Assembly: GCA_963675555.1 (NCBI GenBank) | Contig: OY776678.1 | Coordinates: forward strand, 10,522,171 to 10,586,170 | Reading direction: 5' to 3' | Source: Leptura quadrifasciata | Taxonomy: Eukaryota; Arthropoda; Insecta; Coleoptera; Cerambycidae | Length of the DNA stretch: 64,000 nt | Shown here: positions 20,600 to 31,373 of the stretch, piece after piece | Layout: every line of letters starts with the position of its first letter | How positions within the stretch are numbered: the stretch's first letter is position 1 | Notes under the pieces: generated by a model | What the model was told of the DNA's origin: nothing | The model's database searches: none | What the model saw: only the letters and a program-made list of their open reading frames with translations | Program-made: the position numbers and the translations under genes

Positions 20600-22661
20600 T
20601 ACAGGGTTACTGGTAATTCGATACATTCCTTTGGAGATGTGATGGGGCATGAGCTAAGGAGTAAATCTAGCTCTAACATACATTATGCAAAACTCAATAG
20701 TTTTTGAGATATTCAAATTTTTTTGTTTTTCTCAAAAAAGTAGATTTTAATGTCTTAAAAGTTCATTTCCGAAAAATCTACTTGACATTTTTAAATTTTT
20801 GTTTACTGGATTACTTGTCCAATATTATAGATATCCGTTTGGAATGAAAAATATCCGGAAACATTTCGATCATGTGAACATTTAAAATAAAAACTTGTAA
20901 ATTTTTTTTTTTTAAATCAGTTATGAAATTTACCTATTAGGTTTTTTCAAAAAAATATTAATGAAGCACGCGTACAAATTATTATAAAAACTTCCTTATT
21001 TCAATAGCTATCTAACTAGGTAGAAATGTTTTATGTACCTTTGATAGTTCTAATAAAAAATTAGTAAAGATAATGCTTGCTGGTGGCGGAATTTATTAAA
21101 CGACTAATCGTTCATTTTCATTTAAGTCAGTCAGTCCTTGACTTTGACGTTTGTGCATATATGTCATTAACTGACATTCTTATCTCCGTGTCCCTTAAGT
21201 TTGCTGGTCTTGTTAAATTAGTTATCGAAGATTTTGATTTTGCTCGTAGTTGTTGTTATTAGTTGCTGTTATTGTATTTTCTGTGCCATGGCCGCGTATG
21301 CCAACGCAGAATACGCTGATATCTTGTTTGTCTATGGATGCTGTGGCGGTAACGCTGCTGAAGCTCGCCGAGAATATGGTCTTTGGTACCCTAACCGCCG
21401 CTTACCAAATGCACGTGTATTCAGTACGGCATATCGAAATATCGCTGAAACTGGCTCCGTGAAATGTAGAAGAAGTGACGCTGGTGCTCCTCCCGTTTAT
21501 GAACCAGATGATGAGGAAGAAATATTGAGGTATTTTGAGGAAGACCCAACTATTTCAACTAATAAAGTCGCAAGACTAACCGGAGCGTCACAATGGAAAG
21601 TTTGGTCTACGATACGTAGAGTTGGATGTCATCCTTACCACTATACCCCTGTCCAAGGCTTGGAGGAAGGTGATCCTGGAAGGAGAGTGGAATTCTGCCG
21701 CTTTATGTTAAATTCAGATGCAGAGAGTCGAAATTTTATCACGAGGGTATAACAAATTTCTACAACCTACATTATTGGGCAGAGGAAAATCCCAAGTTAA
21801 CACGTGAAACTAGTTTCCAAATGAAGTTTTCTATTAATGTGTGGATGGGAGTCATTGGCCACTATTTAATAGGGCCACACTTTCTTCCTTAAAATTTAAA
21901 CGGGGAAATCTATGAAAATTTTTTAAGAAATAATCTGGCGGTGATTTTAGAAGATGTTCCTCTCGCCGTCAGACAGCGAATGATGTTTCAGAACGACGGT
22001 TGTCCAGCACATTATCGGCTGACAGTACGACAGTTACTTGATCAACGTTTCTCTAACCGTTGGATTGGAAGAGCGGGCCCAATACCATGGCCAGCGCGAA
22101 GCCCTGACTTAACACCCCTTGATTATTACGTATAGGGTCATATGAAGGAGATGGTCTATGCCACACCAGTCAATACTATAGAAAACCTTAGACAAAGGAT
22201 AGTCGATGCTGCCCAACACATAAGGCATAATCTGACAACCAGAGTAACAAGGACGGAAATAAGAAGACGCTGCCGTGTCTGTATACGGAATAGGGGCTCC
22301 CATTTTGAGCAAGACATAAAAAATAAAGTACAACTTTGAAATTAATGAAGAATTAAACTCTACTTTTAAAATGTTTTTTACTGTTTATCTAAAAATAAAA
22401 TTCGTACTACTTGTGTTATTTTTACTAGTATTTTCCTAGAACTATTAAGGATACATTGAACATTTGTACCTTGTTAGATAGCTATTGAAATAAGGCAGTT
22501 TTTATAATAATTTATACGCGTGTTACGTTAATATTTTTTTGAAAAAACCTAATAGGTAAATTTCATAGCTGATTTAAAAAAAAAAATTTTTAAAGTTTTT
22601 ATTTCAGATGTTCACATGATCGAAATGTTTCCAGATATGTTTCATTCCAAACGGATATCTA
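20600..22661 (+). mobile_element. DD41D-type DNA transposon copy 2, right end truncated
   Basis: It starts TACAGGGTTACTGG at 20600, preceded by TA. The inner left arm (about 20825-21035) is inverted at 22465-22661, sharing TAGATAGCTATTGAAATAAG, CCTAATAGGTAAATTTCATA, TTCACATGATCGAAATG and CCAAACGGATATCT. The right arm stops at 22661, while the left arm runs about 225 bases further out. The 3' end is therefore lost. Confidence 0.75.
21288..22339 (+). pseudogene. IS630/mariner-type transposase, copy 2 (broken)
   Basis: It starts MAAYANAEYADILFVYGCCG, with RREYGLWYPNRRLPNA and IAETGSVKCRR (the DUF4817-like DNA-binding head), then STNKVARLTGASQWKVWSTI, a second helix-turn-helix. The first catalytic Asp (normally in a LWTDEATF-type motif) is removed by a small deletion near 21735. 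Then come YNLHYWAEENP, NVWMGVIGHYLIGPHF, a stop, FQNDGCPAHY (second Asp), WPARSPDLTPLDYY (third Asp, 41 residues later), a stop, and GHMKEMVYATPV to HFEQ. Inactive. Confidence 0.82.
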
Positions 22662-22801
22662 ACGCGGTGGTGGCAAGATCGGTGCCGGGATGGGCTCTGG
22701 AGAGGCACATTTACTGTATATTAATATTAATAAAGCTGTTTTGAATTGAATTGGTGAGGTCGAGGGTTCAAATCAACTTTTTACGGTTTTTTTACTATAT
22801 T
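22662..22801. other. Unassigned junction sequence
   Basis: A G/C-richer patch followed by AATAAAGCTGTTTTGAATTG, which resembles a LINE 3' end, and by GGTCGAGGGTTCAAATC, which resembles a tRNA T-arm. The two halves do not make a tRNA. Confidence 0.3.
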
Positions 22802-23133
22802 TTGTTAACAACTGAAATACGTAATACGAATTTCTTTAGGTTAGTTTGTTAGGTTAAATATGTTAATATTATTTGGTGTATTTTAATTTGCTTATGATAG
22901 ATAATTTCCCTTGCCTTTGACATCTTGTTAACAATTAAAATACGTAATATAAATATTTCTTTAGGTTAGTTCGTTAAGTTAAATATGTTAATATTATTTG
23001 ATGTAGTATATTGCTTATGATAGATAATTTCCCTTGCTCTTGGCATTTTATTAACAACTAAAGTACGTAATACGAAGTTTTCATTAGGTTAGTTCGTTAG
23101 GTTAAATATGTAAATATTATTTGATGTAGTGTG
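22802..23133. repeat. 123-bp tandem repeat, 2.7 units
   Basis: Units begin at 22802, 22925 and 23048, each with TTGTTAACAACT-like starts, then TACGTAATACGAA, TTTAGGTTAGTTCGTTAGGT, ATGTTAATATTATTTG and ATGATAGATAATTTCCCTTG. The spacing is 123 bases both times; the last unit is partial. Each unit carries degenerate TTAGG motifs. Confidence 0.85.
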
Positions 23134-23299
23134 GAGTGCCCGCGCTCTGTGGGCTACCACCAATCGTAGCCCCGAATTTATTTCCCTATTCTGTACGGAG
23201 CAGGATCGGCGAATATGCCGGAGTGCACCCAACGCTGAAAATAGCGTGTACTCTGGACTAGTTATTGCGTTTAAATTTAGAAAATACGAAGACTGAAAT

Positions 23300-23585
23300 A
23301 ATTTTTAAAATTAAATCTAGTGGATTTAAATCCGAAAACCGGGGAGGCGACAAAATGGGACCAATATGGCTGATCCATTGTGGATAAGTTTGGTCCAAAT
23401 AATTTCTCACTCCTCGACAACCATCATTTGAAGCCACATTAACCTGCGTGTGGCCAAAGATGCATCTTGCAGAAGGGTAGTTCATCTTTCCCCCTTTAGA
23501 TTTTCAGGTAATTCAAAGGGGCCAATTATTTCACCGTTCAAGATGCCAGTCCACAATGACGACCAGCGGTATCACTACCCATCTC
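23300..23585 (-). pseudogene. DD41D-type transposase fragment
   Basis: The reverse strand reads WTGILNGEIIGPFELPENLK and, after frame breaks, NDGCRGVRNYLDQTYPQW and PPRFSDLNPLDL. These are the central and C-terminal parts of the same mariner-related transposase family found elsewhere in the window. No arms are visible. Confidence 0.7.
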
Positions 23586-24008
23586 ACTCTAGCTTATGTC
23601 AAATGGTATCACTATCTATCTTAGTATAAAGGTGGGTTTACACTACGCCAAACTTAACGCACATCAAATAGCATCGAATTATCCTTTTATATTTATTACC
23701 GTACCGTTTTACGCTTTACAATTTATGTTAATTTGCAGCAGCACCGAATAAACATACCAGTTGTAAGTACAGATGCACTCGGGTAGTGGGGGAACAACCT
23801 GAGGAATGTGTATAACTCTTGTATAATCTTACAAGCCCATGGCAGATATTTTCGGTAGACAGCTAGCAGTCCCGGAAGCTAGACGTGAGTGTCTGCCATC
23901 CTGCGTAAACCAGCTGTGAAATATTTTCAAGTGGCAAAGTAAGGTAATAAAATATTCCTAAGTCAGTTTGACGTCACTCGCGCGACGTCATTCTTTCAAT
24001 ACAAGAGA
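23586..24008. other. Unassigned
   Basis: No gene recognised. TGACGTCA at 23969 and CGACGTCA at 23983 lie close together in a short G/C patch; this may be chance. Confidence 0.4.
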
Positions 24009-25262
24009 ATAATAATAATAATTTACGAATCCTTTTGATAAATACATGATATCGGATAAGTCAAAGAAATACATTTATATACCTAATAAAAGATTAAAGT
24101 AAAATCACAGATTTTATCACTCATCATTCAGGTAATTACTCACTGAATAATAAGATTTATTAATCAAAAATAATTTTAGTTTTTTCTTGAACTGGTGCAA
24201 AGGGATTGTTAAATTTATATCTTCGGCAAATGATTATATAATTTGCTTCCAGCATAGGATGGGGTCTTTTCATAGGTATCTATAAACAAGAGTGATGTTT
24301 AGGTAGTTTTATAAGAGAACCATGTCTCGTACCATGATATAATTAGCTGCATTATCTTGAAACTTTCCAATATTCTTTTTACGAACAGAATACAACTATA
24401 AATGTAAAAACACGGAAATGTTAATATTTTGTGCCCTCAAAATAAAGGTTGGCACGAATCTGTAAATTTTAATAAAAAAATGAGCCTTATAATTCTTTTC
24501 TGCGAAATAAATATTCTATTACAATTGCAAACAGTCATATTTCCCCACAGGATGACATTATATGAAAGTGCATGAAGTGCGTGGTAAATATTGATTAAAG
24601 TTTTTGTATCGACAACATTTTTTAACTGCAGTATAGCGTAGTAACCACTATTAATATTTTTACACACATTTTCGATGTGGCCATTATAACTTTTTTTTTA
24701 TAATGACTTTCGGTCGAAGTACAGTATGACAAAAAATCATGTTCCTAATTGTAACCTAAACCATTATAACTTAAATCAGCATCAAAATAAGTTCCTAAAA
24801 ATGTATTTGAAAAGGAAATGTCTATTGTCACATCATAGTTATGTTGTTAGTTATTATTAAACGATAGTTACTTATTTCCTGTTATCAAAATTCATGGCAA
24901 GTGTTTTTCCTGCATTAACAAGCCATTTTTCCAGCTGTAGTTGCTTAACTGATTGGAGATAAAATTGAATTTATTTCGAAGTTGATGAAGTAGTGTGATA
25001 TCATCTGCATACATTATAATGCAATTTGCAGAAACATGCATTGGTAGGTCATTAATAAATAATAAAAATATGAGAGGACCCAGCACAGATCCCCGTGGAA
25101 CACCAAGTTGAATTTTAAATTTGTCGGAAAAAATATTTCGAATTTTAACCGATATTTTTCGATACTTTAAATAGGAGACAACCCATAATAAGAATTTGCC
25201 TCGAAAACCTGTATCATATAGTTTTTGTTCAATAAATTCAAAATCAAGACAGTCAAAATAAC
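24009..25262 (-). mobile_element. 5'-truncated LINE copy
   Basis: The minus-strand element ends in an AAT tail (24010-24020). It starts within RT motif A (DCLDFEFIEQKLYDTGFRGK) at about 25262. The RT reads IQLGVPRGSVLGPLIFLLFI (motif B), MYADDITLL (motif C), YAILQLKNVVDTKTLINIYH and LSYNVILWGN. Frame breaks near 24890 and 24700 disable it. Its 3' region resembles that of the LINE fragment at 44253. Confidence 0.75.
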
Positions 25263-25588
25263 TAAAATGAGTACCCTAGATGCAAAACTCGGTATTTACA
25301 AAAAAATGAAAACCAAAGTTATTCTCTCTATCTAACTTCTACGTCTGAATATTACATATTAAACTAGTCTGTAAGTCACAAAACATTTGTATTTACTTTG
25401 GAAATTGTGTTTGAAATCTCGATTGAGATTAAAAATTTTGTATTTGTAAGACCTCTTTAGCTGCAAAACACAGTATTTGCATTCATCCAATAGGGCCGGC
25501 CACTTGCGTACCATGTGACCTCATCACATGATGCCATGTGGTAGTACAGCTAGTAGGACATTAGACGTGTTTCAAATGTCAGTTTGTT
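25263..25588. other. Unassigned
   Basis: No recognisable coding or repeat content before the direct repeat at 25589. Confidence 0.45.
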
Positions 25589-25908
25589 AAATTTTTGTGT
25601 AAAATGTATTGTTATAATATTTTCTAAAACTAGAAGACTAAAGTTACCCAGTACTTTTGTATCAATTTGCCCATTGTAATGGACTTAGCAACACTTGTTT
25701 CATGTTAACGCTTATTTTTAAGTAAAGCTCCGTGGAAAAACTTTGTTTTTTCTCTGTTCCATAAAATCCATAATTATATTTAATTTTTCTGTTTTACTTA
25801 AAATTTATTACCTACTTGTAATTCTTGGTATTTCCATAAATAAGTTGCAAAACTCTGTACATGCAAATTTATTTATTGTATATCGACTCCTAATAAATTT
25901 TAATTTAT
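25589..25908. repeat. 320-bp target-site duplication, left copy
   Basis: Identical in length to 28110-28429, with one difference seen by eye (CTTGTAATTC against CTTGTAGTTC). Together they bracket a 5'-truncated LINE. Confidence 0.9.
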
Positions 25909-28109
25909 TATTATTAGCCGTTACTCGAGTCCGAGTATAAAAATGTTACAGTCGATAAATTGTGTACAATAAAAAACAAGTAAAAGGTGTAGTCTATTGT
26001 AATTCCCATTCATCTACGGTGCACACGACTATGGCTATAGAGGCCAATTCGGGAGAGCACATATCGACCGCAGTCAGGACAAACATAGACCTGGTTAGGT
26101 CTTGGATTCGGCCTTCTTGCAGCAACATCTCCTTGATAGCTGGCCACAACCCCTCGCCATTCGGTTCTGTCCGCTGCAAGTTGTTCCCATTGCTCGTCTG
26201 CAATACCGCAAGATTTTAGATTTTCATGGAGAGCGTCTTTGAACCTCTTTCGTTGACCGCCACGCCTTCTTCTACCGCTTAGCAATTCACCATAAAGTGT
26301 ACATTTAGGAAGGCGGTTATCATGCATACGATGAACGTGACCTGCCCATCTTAGGCGTGCTCTTGAAATAAGCACCTCAATTGGAAGGCTGTTTGCTCTC
26401 CTGAGTACTTCCACGTTTGATATGTGATGGAACCAACGAATTTTCATCATACTTCTGAGGTGTCTTTGTTGAAAACGTTCTAATTCTTTCACATGACGAC
26501 GGTAAGTGACCCAGCTTTCACATCCATATAGCAGTGTTGGAATGACAACTGCTCTGTAGACAGCCATTTTCGTTGACAAAGCAAGGTCGTGGTTGTCAAA
26601 TACTCTCTCTCTAAGTCCCCAGAGTGCTCTAGATGCAGCGTTAGTTCTGTTGCGAATCTCGCTGTCCATGTTTGCTTTGTCATTACCAACGTTGCCTAAG
26701 TAATTGAACTGATCCACCACTTCAAGAGAATTTCCGTTAAGTGTAATGTCTATTCGGTTCACTTGATGAGGAGTTGACATAATCTTAGTCTTTCCAATGT
26801 TGATTTTAAGTCCCAAGGAATCATAGCTCTGGGTATACACATCTAAAAGTTCTTGAAGCTCTTCCGGCGTAGAGGCTAAAAGTGCACAGTCATCCGCATA
26901 CTGGAGATCACAAATGAATCGTGTGCGTGTCTTCGTGAAAGCTCTAAAGCGTCCTATGTTAAAGAGACCGCCATCAAAACGGTATCTGAGACCTATTCCT
27001 CTGACTGTCAGTTTGTTGTCAACAATAATTGTTAGAGCAGTGGTAAACAAATTAAAGAGTAGGGGTGCCAGGACACATCCCTGCCTAACTCCAGTGAGGG
27101 TTTGGAAAGGTTCGGTTGCCTCATTATTATACATAACCTGGGCGTTGTTGTTTGTATGTAGACTGCGACATACTTCCACAAATTTTCTAGGGATACCTAA
27201 GCGGAACATAATTTTCCAGAGCACTTCCCTGTCCACCGAGTCAAACGCCTTGGTTAAATCAATGAAGGCCATGTGAATTTCTCCTTGATGTTCGAGTGCT
27301 TTTTCTTGAAGCTGTTTAAGTGTGAAGATTAAATCCGATGTGCCTCGGTTTGGTCTAAAGCCACTCTGTGTTTCAGGAAGTAACTTTTCCATAACAGGTG
27401 TTAGCCTATTTGCCATCGCTTTAGTGAGTATCTTCCCTCCAACAGCCAGGAGAGCTATACCCCTGTAATTTCCACAGTCCGCAGCGCTCCCTTTGTTTTT
27501 GAAGAGGTTGATTAAAAGTGTATCAGGAAACTCCTGCGGAGCTTGACCACTTTCCCACACGACATCAAACAGCTTTTTGAGGTAGGGTATGAGCTCTGAC
27601 GACACAGCTTTAAAGATCTCAGCTGGGAGTGAGTCGGCGCCGGGAGATTTGTTATTTTTTAGCTGCCCAATGGCGGTTAAGATCTCTTCCGTTGTTAGTG
27701 GTTTATCTAAGTCTTCGAAGGTGTCATATTGAGGGATAAGATTTATAATATCGTGATCGGCTTGACTTTGCTGGTTAAGAATGTTAGAGTAGTGTTCTTT
27801 CCATCGGGCTCTTATTTCCTGGTCTTCTTTGAGGAGATTTCCATTTAAATCTTTAATAGGGCACATATTTTTCCGACTGGGGCCGTACACTGCTTTTACT
27901 TCTTGAAAGAAATTCCTGTAGTCGTGTGAATCGGCGTACCTTTGAATTTCTCTGGCCTTGCTTGCCCACCGCTCGTTCTTTATTCTTCTGATTTCGCGTT
28001 GCGTTTCATACTTAGATTGGATAAAAGCTTCTGCTTTTGATGAGTCGTTGGGGTGGTTGATAGCGTTTTGGAAGGCAGTATGTTTGCGGTCAAGAAGTTC
28101 TTGTATAAG
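25909..28109 (-). mobile_element. Young 5'-truncated LINE with 320-bp flanking duplication
   Basis: A minus-strand LINE of 2.2 kb, starting inside the EN-RT linker at 28109 and ending in a short TAA tail at 25909-25917. The 320-bp direct repeats abut it on both sides, so they are read as its target-site duplication. Near-identity of the repeats and an undamaged frame imply a recent insertion. Confidence 0.88.
26010..28109 (-). CDS. LINE ORF2 C-terminal part: RT with C2H2 finger
   Basis: About 699 residues, open from the truncation point (LIQELLDRKHTAF…) to the TGA/TAA-type stop at 26010. It reads GPSRKNMCPIKDLNGNLLKE, KNNKSPGADSLPAEIFKAV, CGNYRGIALLAVGGKILTKA, SGFRPNRGTSDLIF, motif A MAFIDLTKAFDSVDREVL, motif B GVRQGCVLAPLLFNLF, motif C CDLQYADDCALLAS, MKIRWFHHISN and WAGHVHRM. 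The last residues, VCPDCGRYVLSRIGLYSHSR, form a CX2CX12HX3H zinc finger. The endonuclease is missing through 5' truncation, so it cannot mobilise alone, although the RT looks intact. The clade is uncertain. Confidence 0.88.
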   Translation of the reverse strand, partial: LIQELLDRKHTAFQNAINHPNDSSKAEAFIQSKYETQREIRRIKNERWASKAREIQRYADSHDYRNFFQEVKAVYGPSRKNMCPIKDLNGNLLKEDQEIRARWKEHYSNILNQQSQADHDIINLIPQYDTFEDLDKPLTTEEILTAIGQLKNNKSPGADSLPAEIFKAVSSELIPYLKKLFDVVWESGQAPQEFPDTLLINLFKNKGSAADCGNYRGIALLAVGGKILTKAMANRLTPVMEKLLPETQSGFRPNRGTSDLIFTLKQLQEKALEHQGEIHMAFIDLTKAFDSVDREVLWKIMFRLGIPRKFVEVCRSLHTNNNAQVMYNNEATEPFQTLTGVRQGCVLAPLLFNLFTTALTIIVDNKLTVRGIGLRYRFDGGLFNIGRFRAFTKTRTRFICDLQYADDCALLASTPEELQELLDVYTQSYDSLGLKINIGKTKIMSTPHQVNRIDITLNGNSLEVVDQFNYLGNVGNDKANMDSEIRNRTNAASRALWGLRERVFDNHDLALSTKMAVYRAVVIPTLLYGCESWVTYRRHVKELERFQQRHLRSMMKIRWFHHISNVEVLRRANSLPIEVLISRARLRWAGHVHRMHDNRLPKCTLYGELLSGRRRRGGQRKRFKDALHENLKSCGIADEQWEQLAADRTEWRGVVASYQGDVAARRPNPRPNQVYVCPDCGRYVLSRIGLYSHSRVHRR

Positions 28110-28429
28110 AAATTTTTGTGTAAAATGTATTGTTATAATATTTTCTAAAACTAGAAGACTAAAGTTACCCAGTACTTTTGTATCAATTTGCCCATTGTAA
28201 TGGACTTAGCAACACTTGTTTCATGTTAACGCTTATTTTTAAGTAAAGCTCCGTGGAAAAACTTTGTTTTTTCTCTGTTCCATAAAATCCATAATTATAT
28301 TTAATTTTTCTGTTTTACTTAAAATTTATTACCTACTTGTAGTTCTTGGTATTTCCATAAATAAGTTGCAAAACTCTGTACATGCAAATTTATTTATTGT
28401 ATATCGACTCCTAATAAATTTTAATTTAT
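28110..28429. repeat. 320-bp target-site duplication, right copy
   Basis: Partner of 25589-25908. It ends at TTTAATTTAT, where the left copy runs into the LINE tail. Confidence 0.9.
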
Positions 28430-29100
28430 AGGGTACTCGAATATCCGGTAGTTCAGTTCCCTGGCTGCTTTCACAAGCGAAACACGTGTCCTGCTGCTTG
28501 CTCCGGTCTAAGAAAATATTCAGGTAATTGACTTATTTTGGCCAAATATTCCGAAATATTTTTTACGTCCGTTTGACGTCACATCTATCCATCGCGCATC
28601 TGTTACCGTCGTTTCTCCCACTTTTAAGTATTCGAAGGAAATAATTAAAATTAAATTCACACTGTATTAGCAGTCAGCCAGAGCGACTCATCGGCAATAG
28701 ACGTGTCCTCTCCGAGGACCGAACCCAAGTATGGTTAGCATTATATTTTCAGAGCAGCAGAATTTTGGCAAAGTCCGTACTATGTCATCGATCAACTGCG
28801 CATCCATTTGGCGCCTACCCCTGCCTGTAAATATTTGAAGAAAATAATTGAATTCGTCTTTTGTTGGTAGTCAGCCAGAGCGAACCCAGGTGCCATTTAA
28901 CATATTCGAGCAGTAGAATTTTGGCCAAGTGCATACCACGGCATCGACCAGTGTTTACTCCCACTCCTATAGTAAGTTGTTTCATTTCAGAAAATGACCT
29001 GAGAAGCCCCGCAGAAGGAATTTCGTTGCGGTCGCTCCACCGCAGCAGACGTGCCTGACCGTAAGCACAGGAAATAAGTAAGTAAACTGATGTACTAGCC
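28430..29100. repeat. Degenerate tandem duplication
   Basis: Two diverged units, at about 28628-28835 and 28836-29000. Both carry AGTCAGCCAGAGCGA, CGAACCCA, GAGCAG(C/T)AGAATTTTGGC and a CATCGA(T/C)CA motif. No protein is recognised. Confidence 0.5.
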
Positions 29101-31195
29101 AAGTAATGTATATAACTTTGCCCTGGGTCATCGCTTATTTTGTGCTAATGCTTTACCGCGTATTTTTGTGTTACTATTTTGCAGATTGCTATCCCTCTCT
29201 GAGTCATCTGGTACTACCACGTTTCGTTGCGTCGCTTGTCCCCATCAGATATTTAGAACATGTGTAGTCTGGTCGAGATAATCAATTAATAAGCCCGTAG
29301 ATTTGCATATAGTAGGTTCAGTTGAATATACTAATATTATTGATATTATTGAAAATTCTGAGTTTTACTGTTTGTGTGTGAACGTCTAATTTCCCAAACT
29401 GACCCTCTGGAGTGTACTTTCTCCACTTGAGCTGCTCAGCCTCGCGTACTCGGCTTGTGGATAGTGTGTCTTATCACTTAAACTAGGACTGGCGCCCAAG
29501 CCTAATCCGAAAACTCGTTTCCGAAGCTCGAGTGTCAAAGAGTGGTCCTTTTTCTCCACGTCACCATTCCAGGTGGAGAAAAATGCGTCAAATAAAAATT
29601 AAACAACACTTATGTAAATATAAAATACAAATCATGAAAAGTAAATGTGAAAAAACTTACCAGCAACTGGCATTTTACATTCACACTCCATCCCCGATTA
29701 ACCAGAAAAATTCTTATATTATCGATTACCCCGCATTAGCAATTTAATGTTAATATGTCAAATTTTGATTCATTTCTCGACAGAACGTAAGCTATCGACG
29801 CAAAATCCTTCGACTCCATCTCGTCATTTTCTTGCAACAATTTCTTTCAAATAAAATAGAGGAATTTTCCTTGGCGAATGGAAAATGTATCGGGAACAAG
29901 TAAAACTCTACACAACAACTGTGTGGCTTCCTAACCAATGACAGGTCTTCCACATTGATTTATCGTTCGTATTTGTGTACTTCACGTAAAAAAGCTCCAG
30001 GCCAAGGAATAAGATTGATGCTTTCCATTTGCAATCTCACCAACCTTTCACATCGTAAACTATGCTGTAGAAATTGCTCGGAACAACATGGATGCCTATT
30101 TATTTATTGGTCTTTTACGTGATACAACAAAGTAAAAAACAATAGCGTTCTTAGCAAACCAATTTCACTTTCGTTACATACAAATTGATATTTTGTTTCT
30201 TACTGAACACTTAGAACAATAAAAATAAATGAAGTAGGTGAAAAATTTGGAACTTTCACATTTATGGAAACCATTGTAATTGGGGGTCATGAAATTATTC
30301 TAAATATGTTAATTTTATTTTGTACACAGGGCGTGTAAAATAACTAATTATAAAATAATTTACAAATTAGTTGATTAATTACTTGGTCATATTTGTTAGA
30401 GTTTATCCAATCTCAGTTTAAAACGATATAAAAAACAAGAGCGCGGTATTCCTTTGTAAATCGACCTCGAACGCGTGCCATCCATAAGCGCGCGTAACTT
30501 ACTTTTCAAGGCATTTCATGTCCTATAATATTTTTAAAAGCTTTTGTTATACACGTAACACTTATTAACTAATAAATTATTACTGAAATTGGTGAAATGA
30601 TAGGTAGGTATGTGTATATTGTATGTTCGTTTGAATAAAGTATTATAATATAATAATACCTACATATTAAATTTATATTATATAAACTAACAACAAACTT
30701 TACTCACTTAATCAATGATCTTTTCTATAGAACGTAAACATTTCAATGACTCTTAATGTAGGGAACCAGAAAAACTTAATATTATAGAAAATGTCACCGT
30801 CCAGCAAAAACCAACGGGAGGTGTGAGCAGTTTTTTCCGGGATGGGGGAGGGGAAAGGTATATCATGTTAGTAAGGTAGAACGTTAGAATAAACTTGACA
30901 AAACCTGATAACAGTGATAACATCAACAACATAATTATAATATTTAGTCTTGTTAAAAACGATAAAAATAAAATAAAACTTAATTCTCATTAAAACGTCG
31001 TTGTATCTCAAACAAAACAGAATTAATTAAAATAAAACTTCATAGTTTAAAAAATTTAAATAATAAAAGAAATTCTCATATATTCGAGAGAAACACATGG
31101 TAACGGAGTTATCAGTAAGCTCACTACTAGAATCATTCCCTATAGAGTCTAGTATACTTTAACTTGGCGTGTGTATGTATGAGTTAATATTTTCG
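29101..31195. other. Long interval without recognised genes
   Basis: I see no conserved protein, RNA gene or clear repeat. A 71-codon frame at 29532 lacks family resemblance. The base composition is AT-rich and resembles the rest of the intergenic DNA. Confidence 0.5.
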
Positions 31196-31308
31196 TACGA
31201 TTTCATTTTCTCCCATATTGTACACAAAGTTAAAGCAATAGTCCAGAAACATTGTCTACGTGGACAATATTTCTGGATATTTGTGTACAAGAGAAAATGA
31301 AATCGTAG
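31196..31308. repeat. Near-perfect inverted repeat (foldback)
   Basis: The arms share TACGATTTCATTTTCTC, TTGTACACAAA and TCCAGAAA(C/T)ATTGTC, and meet at ATTGTCTACGTGGACAAT. It would fold into a hairpin of about 110 bases. Most likely a small foldback MITE. Confidence 0.75.
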
Positions 31309-31373
31309 TAGATACTCTTTTTCTTTGTTTATAACGTGATGATTTTTTTTCCACGTCGGTTTTTTCTAAATCG

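Noticed and set aside
22662..22801. Possible tRNA or tRNA-derived SINE (GGTCGAGGGTTCAAATC)
   Set aside because: The T-arm-like block has no acceptor or anticodon arm at the right distance, and the A-box candidate is about 95 bases away; I could not support a tRNA fold.
23969..23990. Paired TGACGTCA/CGACGTCA motifs as a regulatory element
   Set aside because: CRE-like 8-mers with no nearby gene; insufficient support.
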